Shown: positions 1-10,988, counted from the first letter of the stretch. The stretch is 64,000 bases of DNA from Rhabdophis nuchalis (GCA_039707465.1 CM077644.1:84638375-84702374); one strand, 5' to 3'. Made by a program: numbers and translations. Notes: generated by a model from the sequence alone, not told the origin.

Positions 1-80
1 GTCCGGTTCAAATCCCAGTAAGGGTATGGCTAGCTGATGAGAGCTAAATAGCTTGAAATAGATCTATACTAGTCTCCCTT
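1..80 (+). repeat. Family X repeat, 3' part (cut by window edge)
   Basis: The first 80 bases contain a tRNA B-box-like GGTTCAAATCC and then text matching the tails of the copies at 2643-3138 (CTGATGAGAGCTAA, GAAATAGATCTAT, GTCTCCCTT). The 5' part lies outside the window. Confidence 0.7.
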
Positions 81-115
81 ATTTATTTATTTATCATCAC
101 AAAAACGTATCACGC

Positions 116-190
116 ACGCACACACACACATACACAGAGAGATATACATACATACATACATACATACATACATACATACATACATACAGT
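116..190. repeat. Microsatellites (AC)n and (CATA)n
   Basis: A short AC run is followed by about 11 copies of CATA. The stretch 191-418 after it shows nothing recognisable. Confidence 0.9.
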
Positions 191-427
191 ATACTTCGTA
201 TAAATTTTACCTTGCTCTGATGTTGATCCATATAACAGCAATGGTCCGTCCCCCCCGCAACCCCTTTACAACTGGAGAAACCTGGGAGAGTCTCTATTGA
301 GTTGCTTGCCCTGTCCACATTCCTGCTGCATGCTAAACTGCCTCTTATCTGGCACTTCCTTTGGCTATATCTCTTATCCTGTTTCACAAGGTCACTTCCA
401 CATACTCTTGCAGTCTCCTACTATGAC

Positions 428-773
428 CTAAAGGGATGTGGTGGCTCAGTGGCTAAGATGCTGAGCTTGTTGATCAGAAAGTTTGGCAGTTTGGCAGTTC
501 GAATCCCTAGCACCGCATAAAGGAGTGAGCTCCCGTTACTTGTCCCAGCTTCTGCAAACCTAATAGTTTGAAAGCATGTAAAAATGCAAGCAGAAAAATA
601 GGACCCATCTTTGACAGGAAGGTAACAGCCTTCCATGCGCCTGTGGTGTTTAGTCATGCCAGCCACATGACCATGGAGACGCTGGCTCTTTGGCTTTGAA
701 ATGGAGGGAAAACTGCCCCCTAGAACCAGGAATGACTAGCACATATGTGCAAGGGGAACCTTTACCTTTACCT
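428..773 (+). mobile_element. Sauria-type SINE, full length
   Basis: The tRNA-like head (GGTGGCTCAGTGGCTAAGA, then GTTCGAATCCC as B box) leads into the body with CTCCCGTTACTTGTCCC and ends in the Bov-B-type tail GACTAGCACATATGTGCAAG plus TTTACC repeats. A direct duplication TACTATGAC flanks it at 419-427 and 774-782, so the copy inserted by LINE-mediated retrotransposition and both ends are intact. Family assignment is from memory of squamate SINEs. Confidence 0.9.
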
Positions 774-782
774 TACTATGAC

Positions 783-1165
783 TTGTTGATCATGTGGTAG
801 TTGATGGCATGCTCCACTGGAACCAGAAGCCTATTAAAGACAAGATAGCAATTCTCCTCTATCAACTTTTGAATCACAGTGAACAGGCAGATAAAGAAAA
901 ATGTTATGTCTTCTCTTTTTTATGCTACTTTATATTAAGGTTATGAAAGATGTAAAAGATTGGAGACCATGCCACACCCGCAGATTTTGGTGGCATGGTA
1001 GACCTAAATTCTAAAAACTCAGGACCCCTGGAAGAAAGTTTTTTAGAAGGTTTTCAACAGTGAAATACGCTCCTGAATGATCTGCAAATGTTAAGCAACA
1101 CTATTTCCTTGACACACATACACACATACACCCAATAATTGGTTACACATTTTTACCTTGATTAA
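783..1165. other. Unique sequence, nothing recognised
   Basis: AT-rich, no convincing ORF. A short ACACACATACAC run occurs near 1110-1130. Confidence 0.6.
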
Positions 1166-1171
1166 TTAATT

Positions 1172-2402
<1,231 letters not shown>

Positions 2403-2550
2403 AGGGGTGGGTTCTAGCAGGCACTACTGCTGGTTCACTCATGTGTGTTCTGTGCGCATGCACACACACACATGCACAGTACAATAAAAATTGTTCTGCA
2501 CATGCACAGAAGCAAAAAGCAAGATGGTGGCGCCTTCTGTCTAAATGTAT
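2403..2550 (-). mobile_element. hAT-type MITE fragment with CpG/CA-rich core
   Basis: GGGGTGGGTTCTAGCAGGCA begins it, followed by TGTTCTGTGCGCATGC and GTTCTGCACATGCACAGAAG. The same arrangement occurs in reverse at about 30640-30765, ending AACCCACCACTG, which suggests one MITE family with a CAGTGGTGGGTT end. No target duplication identified here. Confidence 0.5.
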
Positions 2551-2642
2551 CAGAAATGGTGCTTACAAAATAGTCTATTGGCATGTACAAATGCTAGTAT
2601 AACCATTTATGTTATATATGTGTGTGTGTTTATGTGTGTTAG

Positions 2643-2880
2643 TTTTTATGAGCTGATCAATAAATTTAAATTTGAGAGACCAAGATAGCTCTATTTCGAG
2701 CTTATTAGCTCTCATCAGTTGGCCACACCCTTTACTGGGATTCGAACCGGGGCTGTAATGCATCTCAGGCAGAAGCCTAGCAATTCAGCCTAACCGGCTC
2801 TACCTTATTGCATCAACTGAGACAGGAGTATTTAGTATAGATAATTGTTTTCACAACTTCCTGTTAGGGCCCCATTAAGG
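2643..2880 (-). mobile_element. Family X copy, left arm of a large inverted repeat
   Basis: Read on the minus strand this copy contains CAGCCCCGGTTCGAATCCCA (B-box-like), CCAACTGATGAGAGCTAATA and CTTGGTCTCTCAAATTTAAA. It is almost the exact reverse complement of 2901-3138. The spacer is only 20 bp. Confidence 0.8.
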
Positions 2881-2900
2881 CCCTAACAGTATGTCTCCTC

Positions 2901-3138
2901 CCTTAATGGGGCCCTAACAGGAAGTTGTAAAAACAATTATCTATACTAAATACTCCTGTCTCAGCTGATGCAATAAGGTAGAGCCGGTTAGGCTGAATTG
3001 CTAGGCTTCTGCCTGAGATGCATTACAGCCCCGGTTCGAATCCCAGTAAAGGATATGGCCAACTGATGAGAGCTAATAAGCTCGAAATAGAGCTATCTTG
3101 GTCTCTCAAATTTAAATTTATTGATCAGCTCATAAAAA
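2901..3138 (+). mobile_element. Family X copy, right arm of a large inverted repeat
   Basis: Begins CCTTAATGGGGCCCTAACAG, continues through an A-box-like TTAGGCTGAATTGCTAGGC and B-box-like GGTTCGAATCC, and ends AATTTATTGATCAGCTCATA. Mirrors 2643-2880. The upstream motif CAGTATGTCTCCTCCCTTAA recurs at 3233 and, in reverse, near 3590-3610. Confidence 0.8.
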
Positions 3139-3148
3139 GTAACACACA

Positions 3149-3340
3149 TATCTAAAAAAAATTTACACAACGGAACTCATGGTTCTCTGTCTAGATGGTC
3201 TCTTGTAATGAGTCGAAAGGCAGAAAAGGAAACAGTATGTCTCCTCCCTTAATGGGGCCCTAACAGGAAGTTGTGAAAGCAATTATATATATATAGCCAT
3301 GCAATGGGAGAGCCTGGCTTGGCTGAATGGCTAACATATA
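3149..3340 (+). mobile_element. Family X copy, 5' module with truncated tRNA-like part
   Basis: Starts near TATCTAAAAAA, contains TCTCTGTCTAGATGGTCTCT, GAGTCGAAAGGCAGAAAAGG, GTCTCCTCCCTTAATGGGGC and stops inside the A-box-like GGCTTGGCTGAATGGCTAAC. It shows that the family has a 5' module ahead of the tRNA-like part. Confidence 0.65.
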
Positions 3341-3344
3341 TATA

Positions 3345-3729
3345 TGTTAAATTTCTTTAAGGGATGATTAATAATAATTAATTAAGAGACCAGGATGGAT
3401 CCATTTCGGGCTCCTTAGCCCTCGTCAGCTGGCCATACTTCCCCTACAGGGATTTGAACTGGTGCTCTCCAGCATTCGAAGCAGGCTTCTCTATGCCTTG
3501 AGCTAACCAGTTTCCCTGATTACATCATCCTTTCTACAGGACTTTATTGATGAAGTGGATATATTGTTACAGCTTCCTGTTAGGCCTATTTAAGGGAGGA
3601 GACAAACTTGTCATCCTTCTCTGTCCTTCGACTCAACCTAGAGACCATCCAGACAGAGACCTATTAAATTGCTGCTGTCTTTTTAGATATGTGTTAAATT
3701 TCTTTAAGGGATGATTAATAATAATTAAT
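3345..3729. repeat. 38-bp direct duplication flanking a family X copy
   Basis: Positions 3345-3382 and 3692-3729 are identical over 38 bases (from TGTTAAATTTC to ATAATAATTAAT). This is longer than the usual LINE-mediated duplication of roughly 7-20 bp. Confidence 0.85.
3383..3691 (-). mobile_element. Family X copy, near full length, with long flanking duplication
   Basis: On the minus strand it runs from CATATCTAAAAAGACAGC through GAGTCGAAGGACAGAGAAGG, GTCTCCTCCCTTAAATAGGC, the tRNA-like section GGTTAGCTCAAGGCATAGAG, B-box-like GGTTCAAATCC variant AGTTCAAATCC, and ends CCATCCTGGTCTCTTA. Identical 38-bp sequences flank it at 3345-3382 and 3692-3729. Confidence 0.75.
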
Positions 3730-3744
3730 ATATATTTGTGTATA

Positions 3745-3810
3745 TAGCATGAAATTGTTATTGCAACGTTTCGGCAAGATCTCACTTGCATCCTCAGGCT
3801 TCGGGAAATG

Positions 3811-3847
<37 letters not shown>
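3745..3847. repeat. Dispersed repeat fragment and (AC)n
   Basis: TTATTGCAACGTTTCGGCAA with CATCCTCAGGCTTC resembles a widespread vertebrate repeat end that I cannot name with confidence. It is followed by about 16 AC units. Confidence 0.5.
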
Positions 3848-3849
<2 letters not shown>

Positions 3850-4990
3850 GTTAAATAATCTCAGGAAATACCCTGGAAAGTGAAATTAACCTATTCTATT
3901 TTCTCCTGGTAAAAATAACCCTTCTTTTGTTTATTCACAGTGATGAATCTCTTGTGATTTGTAACATTATTACTGAACAAGCCTAATGATCTGCTGAGAA
4001 CCTCATCTAGCAGCATTACTAAGCAACATGAGATTAGAAATATCTGGTGATGTAGGTACTCTTGAAATAAATGAAAATATTCGGCTACTAAGAAAGGTCT
4101 CCAGAGATCAAATTAGGAGCTAGCTGTGAAGGGAGATGTTTAGGCATGTATTGGAATTATTTATCAGGATTTTCTGCTTATGTCGGAAATAAGCAGATAT
4201 TAGGTTTAAATTAAACAAAGAGGAAAGAATCATGTTTATTTTAAAGTGATTTGGTTGCTAATGATATTTCTGAATTATTTCCACTTTAATAGTTTAAGTC
4301 ATTTGCAAAGATGATAATTCTATCCAGGGTTTAATATCAAACATTCCTTCCATACTATCATCAACTTCTTTTAAAACATTGCCAAAAACATGCAACTGAA
4401 CATTTATTCTAAGCTTACTCCTTTTAAAGTTTAGCTTAAACATGTGCCATATAATTCCATTCATCCAGTTGGGGACAGAAATAAAAATCCATTTAAATGG
4501 AATGCATACAGTGTAGGTTTATCCTCTTTTTATTTATAGTAAGCTGTGAGAGATGAAGCCAGTTTAATTCTTAGCTTTGAACATAACTGTGTAGACATAC
4601 ACCTATTCAAGATGCATGTGCTTAACATTCTTCCAAATCAGCATGAAATGATTACCTTAATTTTATTGCTCCAATAGCAGAAACCCCAAAACTCTATTTT
4701 AAAATAAAAAAGTGCTTATATCTTGCACTTCTGATGAAATAGTTATTCAACTGTGATTTAAAACACACACACACACAAGTTATATTGTATATATTTAAAT
4801 ATGAAATATTATATCCATTTCTCACAAGGGGCTGTGAGAATAACCTTGGGACAAAAAACCTCCCCCTAAACAACAGTCTGATTAAAAAAACAACAACCAA
4901 ATCCGATTCCAGAGAAGAGTTGGGGGTGGAGAAAGCATCTTAGAAGGGGACTTCTCTACATCTCTGGAGAATCAAGAGAGGGAAAAAGCA
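3848..4990. other. Unique AT-rich sequence
   Basis: No ORF, tRNA or familiar repeat seen apart from a short (AC)n near 4764-4777. Confidence 0.6.
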
Positions 4991-4997
4991 TATCTAG

Positions 4998-5462
4998 ACT
5001 TATTATTATTATTATTTATTTTATTGGATTTATCAACCGCTCCCTCTCCCCGAAGGGACTCGGGGCGGTGCACAGGAAATTAAAAAACATATAAATATAA
5101 CAATTATAAATATTTAAAACCACATTAAATAACTATCGCCCTGTGCTAAAATTTAACTCATTAAAACTATTCCCCTTAAAATCCCGATTAAACAATTTAT
5201 CTCCCAGACTACAGGCTAGGTGCGGTAGGTTAGGCCAGGCCAGGCCGGCCTGATGGAAAAGATAGGTCTTTAACTTTTGGCGGAAGGAGCGGAGGTCCGT
5301 GGTAGTTCTAAGTTCGAGGGGTAGGTCGTTCCAGAGGGTTGGGCCCGCCACAGAGAAGGCCCTTCCCCTGGGCGTCGCCCGCTGGCATTGCGTAGTGGAC
5401 GGCACTCAGAGAAGTCCCTCTCTGTGGGAGCGAATCTGTGTGAGACTTGCACAATTGATGAC
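4998..5462 (-). mobile_element. L2-like LINE 3' end, minus strand
   Basis: An ATT-rich tail is followed by CCGCTCCCTCTCCCCGAAGG GACTC, the reverse complement of the family 3' end, the A-rich 3' UTR, and then the ORF end. Same family as 1172-1903 but a different subfamily end. Confidence 0.85.
5133..5405 (-). pseudogene. LINE RT ORF remnant, C-terminal
   Basis: The minus-strand frame contains PRGRAFSVAGPTLWNDLPLE, LRSFRQKLKTYLFHQAGLA, matching the C-terminal block at 1178-1615. Upstream codons continue in another frame (5270-5473), so the fragment carries a frameshift. No catalytic motif is present. Confidence 0.8.
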
Positions 5463-5612
5463 ATGCCTTTCAAGGTAACCCAGATAGGAAATCAATAGCA
5501 TAAGTAATAATGCTACCTTTATTATAAAGTTCCAATAAAGAAATTTGTGAGCACTCTACAGGCTATTATGTAGTATGTATCTAAACATAAACATGTATGT
5601 AAATATAAACAC

Positions 5613-5855
5613 AGTGACCCAGCGACTAAGACTCTGAAAAAGGTTGGCTGTTTGGCGATTCAAATTCCTAGCACAGTATAACGGAGTGAGCTCCCGTTAC
5701 TTGTCCCAGCTTCTGCCAACCTAGCAGTTCGAAAGCACTTTAAAAAAAATGCAAGTAGAAAAATAGGGACCACCTTTGGTGGGAAGGTAACAGCATTCCG
5801 TGCGCCTTCAACATTTAGTCATGCTGGCCACATAACCACAGAGACGTCTTTGGAC
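5613..5855 (+). mobile_element. Sauria-type SINE, 3'-truncated
   Basis: The head is degraded (GTGACCCAGCGACTAAGA, GCGATTCAAATTCC); the body ACGGAGTGAGCTCCCGTTAC and GTCATGCTGGCCACATAACC is clear. It stops at GACGTCTTTGGACATCAG and lacks the Bov-B-type tail. Confidence 0.8.
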
Positions 5856-5866
5856 ATCAGATTCAG

Positions 5867-5890
5867 ATATCAATACATATGTATTGATAT
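5867..5890. repeat. Perfect 24-bp palindrome
   Basis: ATATCAATACAT followed directly by its reverse complement, at the broken end of the Sauria SINE. Confidence 0.9.
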
Positions 5891-6260
5891 GTATTGGTAT
5901 GGATTTTTTAAAAATCACAACGTTCAAGTCTGAGTAGACCACATTGGCATGATAATGGAAACGCATATCATTATTGCTATGATTATTGTCTTGCTTTTTT
6001 CCTTTACAAGACCCCACGGAGTAGGTTGTTTTCTGCAGAATAGACACTATGCCAGAATCTTACATTAATATCCTACTTGGGTTTCTTGAAGAAAAACCAA
6101 AGGGAGATTCTTTGTATGTATGTAGGAGGATCTCATGATTCTTTGTATGTCCATTATCTCTGTTAGTCTGTGTAATTAATGGGTATGGAAAATGTATATT
6201 GATGGAACCCTGGATTGATGAATTTCACTTGCACGCTTCAGATTATTGTGCACTGTTTTC
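5891..6260. other. Unique sequence
   Basis: Nothing recognised; no convincing ORF. Confidence 0.5.
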
Positions 6261-6269
6261 TGAAGCCAC

Positions 6270-6455
6270 CTAACCAGGAGTCTGTAGAGATTCTCAGACA
6301 TCCAGGACATAGTTCTCCCTTCCATTCTCCACTATCCTGTCAGAGCTAAAGAAACTCCTTGGATGAGAAGTGAAACGTCTTCAAAAAAACCCAAGAAAGT
6401 CCAGTTGCCTAATGAAAAAGCACCTTTGGGCACTTAACCAGGATACATTTTGACC
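6270..6455 (+). repeat. Dispersed repeat containing GAAACGTCTTCAAA
   Basis: Contains GGATGAGAAGTGAAACGTCT, AGAAAGTCCAGTTGCCTAAT and AAGCACCTTTGGGCAC. The same words recur at 19871-19984 and at 49525-49755, so this is a real interspersed family; class not determined. Confidence 0.6.
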
Positions 6456-6650
6456 AGTGATGTATCAAAAAAAGTTCCTTTTCTCTCCTCTTAGAACTAA
6501 AAAAGGCCATAAAGGAGGTCCTTGACTTACAACCACAGCTGAAAGATCTGTTAAGTGAATTTTGGCCTATTTTATGACCTTGCCACAGTTGTTCAGTGAA
6601 TCACTGCAGTTGTTAAATTAGTATCATAGTTAGTACGTTAAGTTAGTATC

Positions 6651-7086
6651 ATGGAAATAGAAAAGGTGCAGAGGAGGGCAAGCAGAATGATTAGGGAGCT
6701 GGAACACCTTCCTTACCATCTGAGGCTGCAACGGCTGGGCCACTTCACTCTTGAACGACGGCGCCCAAGAGGTGACCTGATTGAAGTCTATAAAATCATG
6801 CATGGTGTGGACAAAGTAGAAAAGGAAAAAACTGTTTTCCCTATGACACAACACTAGAACTAGGGGGCACTCCATGAAACGTTGGGAAGCTAGACCTCAA
6901 ACAAATAAGAGGAAGTACTTTTTCACCCAGAGGATCACTGGTCTATGGAACTCCCTTCCACAAGAAGTGGTGACAGCTGTCAGCCTCGACACCTTTAAGA
7001 AAGGATTAGACGAGTTCATGGAGAACAAGGGTATCCATGGCTGTCATTATGGATGCCTAAGGACACCCTCCGGGTTGGAGACATAG
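6651..7086 (+). pseudogene. CR1 RT ORF remnant in two frames
   Basis: The first frame reads IEKVQRRASRMIRELEHLPY, RLQRLGHFTLERRRPRGDLI and EVYKIMHG; the second (from 6874) reads RKYFFTQRITGLWNSLPQEV and DTFKKGLDEFM. Together they form the conserved C-terminal end of CR1 reverse transcriptase. An in-frame stop and a frame change between 6857 and 6874 break it, and the RT core is absent. It is non-functional. Confidence 0.85.
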
Positions 7087-7245
7087 GCAGGATATTTCTC
7101 AATGTCATTTGCAGGGAATCATAAGCAGGTGAAGACATCTGCTTGGGAATACCCTGAAGTAAATGGTGAGCCACTGTGTGAGACTGAATGCTGGCCTGGA
7201 TGAGCTGTGGCCTGTTCCAGCAAGGCTGTTTTTATGATCTTATGG
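6655..7245 (+). mobile_element. CR1-type LINE 3' end
   Basis: A 5'-truncated CR1 copy with the RT C-terminal region and 3' UTR, ending GGCTGTTTTTATGATCTTAT, close to the usual CR1 octamer-like 3' end. It sits inside the DNA repeat 6507-7475, so it is the younger of the two. Confidence 0.8.
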
Positions 7246-7759
7246 TTGTTCAGTGAATCTGACTTCCTGCTTCCTCACAAAAGGAGATCACATGACCCCA
7301 GGACACTGCAACTGTCATACACATGAGTCAGTTGCCAAGCATCCGAATTTTGATCATGTGACCATGGAGATGCTGCAACTGTTGTAAATGTGGAAAATAG
7401 TCAGGTCACTTTTTCAGTGCTGTTCTAATATTGAACATCACTAAACAAACTGTTGTAAGTTGAGGATTAGATGTATTGTTTCACAAAGCAGCTGGGAAGG
7501 ATTCTTTATGAAGTGCAACCACTTTCTTAAGAGTTTTGCATATGTCTGTAAATATACACATAGACACAACAATCCATTCTCACCCTTATTTAATTTAATT
7601 TAATTTATTAAATTTCTATACCACCCTTCTCCCTTCCGGGACTCAGGGCTGTGTACAGGCAGCAATAAAATAAGTGATATAAAATATAAAAATACATGAA
7701 ATATATATTTAAAAATATATTAAAGTATACGCCTGTTCTAAAACCATTAATAAAACCTA

Positions 7760-8455
7760 CTAAAACCATTTAAAAAATGATGCCAGGCCGGCCACACGAA
7801 ATAGATAGGTCTTCAAAGCCCAACGAAAGAGGCGCAGGTCCGTGATCGTGTGTAGGTCGGTGGGTACATTCCAGAGGGCAGGAGCCACCACAGAGAAGGC
7901 TCTCCCCCTGGGGGTCACCAGCCGACATTGCCTGGCCGACGGCACCCTGAGGAGGCCCTGTCTGTAGGAGGGCACTGGTCGGTGGGAGGTATTTGATGGC
8001 AGGAGGCGGTCTTGCAAGTAGCCAGGTCCCTTGCCATGGAGCGCTTTAAAGGTAGTTACTAATACCTTGAAGTGCACCTGGAAAGCCACAGGCATCCAGT
8101 GAAGCCTGCACAGGAGACGTGTCACATGGGAGCATCTAGAAGCTCCCAGGATCCCCCGCGCGGCCTCATTCTGAACTAACTGGAGCCTCCAGGTGCACTT
8201 CAAGGGAAGCCCCATGTAGAGAGCATTGCAGTAGTCCAGGCGGGAGATGACGAGGGCTTGAGTGACCGTGCGTAAAGTGTCACGATCCAGAAAGGGGTGC
8301 AACTGGTGTATCAGGCGAACCTGATAAAAGGCCCCCCTGGCCACGGCTGTCATATGATCTTCTAGCGACAGCCGAGAGTCCAGGAGGACACCCAAGTTGC
8401 GAGCCCTCTCTGTGGGGGCCAAAGACTCACCCCCAATAGCCAGAGCTGGCACCAA
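7760..8455 (-). pseudogene. LINE ORF, post-RT C-terminal domain
   Basis: The 231-codon frame starts after the YADD block and reads [60 protein letters not shown] and ALWNVPTDLHTITDLRLFRW. It is the thumb and C-terminal region of the LINE polymerase and is uninterrupted. One residue of the usual ALWNDLP motif is lost. It is the longest surviving block of this copy. Confidence 0.85.
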
Positions 8456-8637
8456 CTGGCTATATCGTGCCGCCGGAAGCCACAGCCACGGGGTCTTAAA
8501 CGGGTTGAGTCAGAGCCTGTTTCTCCCCATCCAGACTCGCACGGCCTCCAGACACCGGGACATCACTTCCACAGCATCGTTGGGGTGGTCCGGGGTAGAG
8601 ATGTACAGCTGAGTATCATCAGCGTACTGGTGGAATT

Positions 8638-8967
8638 CTACCCCGAACCACGGATGATCTCACCCAACGGCTTCATATAAATGTTGAACAGGAGAGGCAA
8701 GAGGACCGACCTCTGTGGTACCCCACAAGTGAGGCACCTTGACGTCGACCTCTGCCCTCCTGCCAAAACAAATTGCGACCAGTCGGAGTGGTAGGAGGAG
8801 ACCCACCATAAAACAGTGGCCCCCACCCCCAGCCCCACCAGTCGGCACAACATGATACCATGGCCGATGGTATCAAAAGCCACTGAGAAGTCTAACAGGA
8901 CCAGGATAGAGGAACAACCCCTATCCCGAGCCCTCCAGATATCATCCACCAACATGACCAATGCCAT
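8638..8967 (-). pseudogene. LINE reverse transcriptase, catalytic core
   Basis: LVLLDFSVAFDTIGHGIMLC holds the first catalytic Asp, and GVPQRSVLLPLLFNIYMKPL is the GxPQGS motif with Arg in place of Gly. Just downstream, minus-strand codons at 8615-8626 read YADD, the second catalytic pair, in a frame interrupted by a stop near 8638. So all catalytic residues can be found, but not in one open frame. Confidence 0.85.
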
Positions 8968-9045
8968 CTCTGTGCTGTCCCCAGGCCGGAAGCCGGACTG
9001 GCACGGGTCCAGATAGACAGTTTCCTCCAGGTGCTGAGGCAGTTG

Positions 9046-9345
9046 TCATGCCACCACACTCTCAACAACCTTCGCAAGGAATCGGAGGTTGGAGACTGGA
9101 CGATAGTTGGCCAACACAGCCGGGTCCAGGGAGGGCTTCTTGAGGAGGGGCCTCACCACTGCCTCTTTCAAAGCGGCTGGCAAAAACCCCTCACTCAAAG
9201 AAGCGTTGACAACTCCCTGGAGCCAGCCTCGTGTAACCTCCTGGGAGGCCAGTACCAACCAGGAGGGACACCCCAGCATCCTGTCCATGTCCTCAGGAGT
9301 CACAGGATCGAACTCTTCCCAGATAACAGTCTCAAGGCCTGCCAC
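9046..9345 (-). pseudogene. LINE reverse transcriptase, N-terminal motifs
   Basis: Contains [20 protein letters not shown] and [20 protein letters not shown]. The K..(L)D..NYRPVS block is RT motif 1/2 of non-LTR elements. The frame ends where a shift moves the next motifs to 8638-9077. Confidence 0.85.
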
Positions 9346-9366
9346 CGTCGGCCCGTCTGAACTAGA

Positions 9367-9780
9367 TCAATCAGAGGCCAACCTATCCCGAATCTGAGCG
9401 ATTTTATCATGCAGATAACACCCAAATTCCTCTGCATGACCCTGCAAGGGGGCATCCCACACCCTCTGGTGAAGAAGGGAGTGGGTCACCCTAAACAGGG
9501 CAGCAGGCCTGTTATCTGCAGACGTGATAAGAGCGGAGAAATAATTATGTTTCGCCGCTTTTATCGCCACTAGGTAGGTCTTCAAATGCGAACTTACCAT
9601 TGTATGGTCAGACTCGGAGCGGGTGGTACTCCAACCGCTCTCTAGGCATCTCTTCTGACACTTCAGCACTCTTAGCTCCTCAGAGAACCAGGGAGCCAAG
9701 GTGGTTCGACACCGGGTGAGAGGCCGCAAAGGCACAATCCGGTCCAGGGCCCCCGTAGCCACACTATTCCAAGCGGCCAC
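9367..9780 (-). pseudogene. LINE linker between endonuclease and RT
   Basis: The frame includes LAPWFSEELRVLKCQKRCLE and VAIKAAKHNYFSALITSADN followed by AALFRVTHSLLH. A PWF..EL..LK motif and a K..YF..LI segment are common between the endonuclease and RT domains of CR1/L2 LINEs. There is no catalytic role known for it. It is separated from 9046-9345 by a stop (near 9366). Confidence 0.75.
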
Positions 9781-9844
9781 TAGGTCCTCAGTCGAGTCGT
9801 GGGTCAGGTTCTCAGGTATTGGCCCAAGCTCCAGCTAGAACCTC

Positions 9845-10501
9845 TCAGGGCCTGAGGCGGAACCATCTCACCTCTTCCAGTTCCGCCTCCCCACGGTGGG
9901 ATGTAGCGGTTGGAAAACCCAGCCAAAGGAGAGAGTGATCTGACCTTGACAGGAGTTCAACAGCTATTTCCCCTAAACCAAGATCACTCAACCACTGGCC
10001 AGAGGCAAAAACTAGGTCCAGCGTGTGTCCCCCAATATGGGTGGGATCATGAATTAATTGGGTCAAGTCCATGGCCGTCATGGAGGCCATGAACTCCCAT
10101 GCCGTCTCAGATGCCTTGCCTATCAATGGCAGGTTGAAATCCCCCATGACCAACAGCCTGGGGGTGTCAACCGCCATCTCGGCTATCACATTGAGAAGCT
10201 CGGGTAGGGCTGCTGATACGTAGCGGGGAGCGAGGTACACTATCAGCAAGCCCAACTGCCTCCCATGACCCCACTTCACACATAGAGACTCACAGCCGGC
10301 TGTCTGCAGCACAGTGGTCTCCCTCGGGTCCAGACCCTCCTTTATAACAACCGCTATCCCCCCACCCTGACCCTGGGCTCGCGGCTGGTGAAATGCACAG
10401 TAACCCGGTGGGCACATTTCAACGAGGGGCACCCCCCCTCTTGGCCCAGCCAGGTCTCCATGATACCCCCCAGGTCCGCCCCCCCTCCAAAACCAGATCA
10501 T
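9845..10501 (-). pseudogene. LINE APE-type endonuclease domain
   Basis: The 218-codon frame has the signatures of an apurinic-like endonuclease: GGGIAVVIKEGLD, then LLVMGDFNLPLIG (GDFN at residues 120-123, with the metal-binding Asp and catalytic Asn), HTLDLVFASG and LSRSDHSLLWL (SDH, catalytic His). In LINEs this enzyme nicks target DNA to prime reverse transcription. The N-terminal block ([17 protein letters not shown]) lies upstream at about 10500-10570 in a shifted frame, so the ORF is broken there. The ATG at 10501 is internal. Confidence 0.85.
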
Positions 10502-10904
10502 GAATGAGGGGGGCTTTATTAGCCACGGACCTGGAATTACACAACATCAGCCGAAGGCCCAGGCCCTGAGATCCAGAACCCCCTGGGTCTCAAGAGGAGC
10601 CATGAGGGCCGGAGCACGCTACCGCTCGCAAACAGCGGGTGCGTCCTCCCTTTATATGATATGGCCCTCGGCTCTCACCATACCTGCCCCTCCCACACAC
10701 AGTCTTGATAGAGTAGCCCTCTGTTAAGCAGACACTCACACCCTCCCCACTTTTAGGCACTACGCCCTCCCCATCGGAACCACCAGCCAGCCTGGAAATA
10801 TTCCCTGGTGGGTTTTCCCCCTCACCCACCACCCTAATTTTAGTTTGACCTCCCCCCTCCCTGGAGCCCCTTAAGACCCGGATTAAAAATTTGGTTAAAA
10901 ATCA

Positions 10905-10988
10905 GAGTTGCTTGCTCACTCTGTCTCTCTCTGTCTCTCTCTCTGTCTCTTTCTCTCTGTCTTTCTCTCTTTCTCCCCCCCCCCCCAT
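10905..10988. repeat. (TCTC/TCTG)n and poly-C run
   Basis: CT-rich simple repeat next to the LINE 5' end, ending in about 12 C residues. Confidence 0.9.

Larger units (their letters stand above)
6507..7475 (-). mobile_element. Snake DNA repeat of the 'GTCCTTGACTTACAAC' type, split by a CR1 fragment
   Basis: The left part 6507-6654 begins GGTCCTTGACTTACAACCAC; the right part 7246-7475 ends AACTGTTGTAAGTTGAGGAT. The ends are inverted relative to each other, as in a DNA transposon. Other copies: 33048, 42643/45503, 51385, 55985/57775, 62520/62868. The split is at 6654|7246, where ATGG is followed by TTGTTCAGTGAATCTGACTT. Confidence 0.75.
7590..10860 (-). mobile_element. Near-complete L2-like LINE, minus strand
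   Basis: The 3' end (7590-7760) has a short (AATTA)n-type tail, the family end CTATACCACCCTTCTCCCTT and a 3' UTR. The ORF follows on the minus strand: C-terminal domain, RT, linker, then endonuclease up to about 10570, with 5' sequence to about 10860. Several frameshifts separate the blocks, so this is a dead copy, but all domains of the pol ORF are represented. I saw no ORF1. Its GC content is well above the flanks, as in other copies. Confidence 0.85.

Noticed and set aside
433..520. tRNA genes at A/B-box-like sites
   Set aside because: These belong to SINE heads; cloverleaf positions are degraded and SINE bodies follow.
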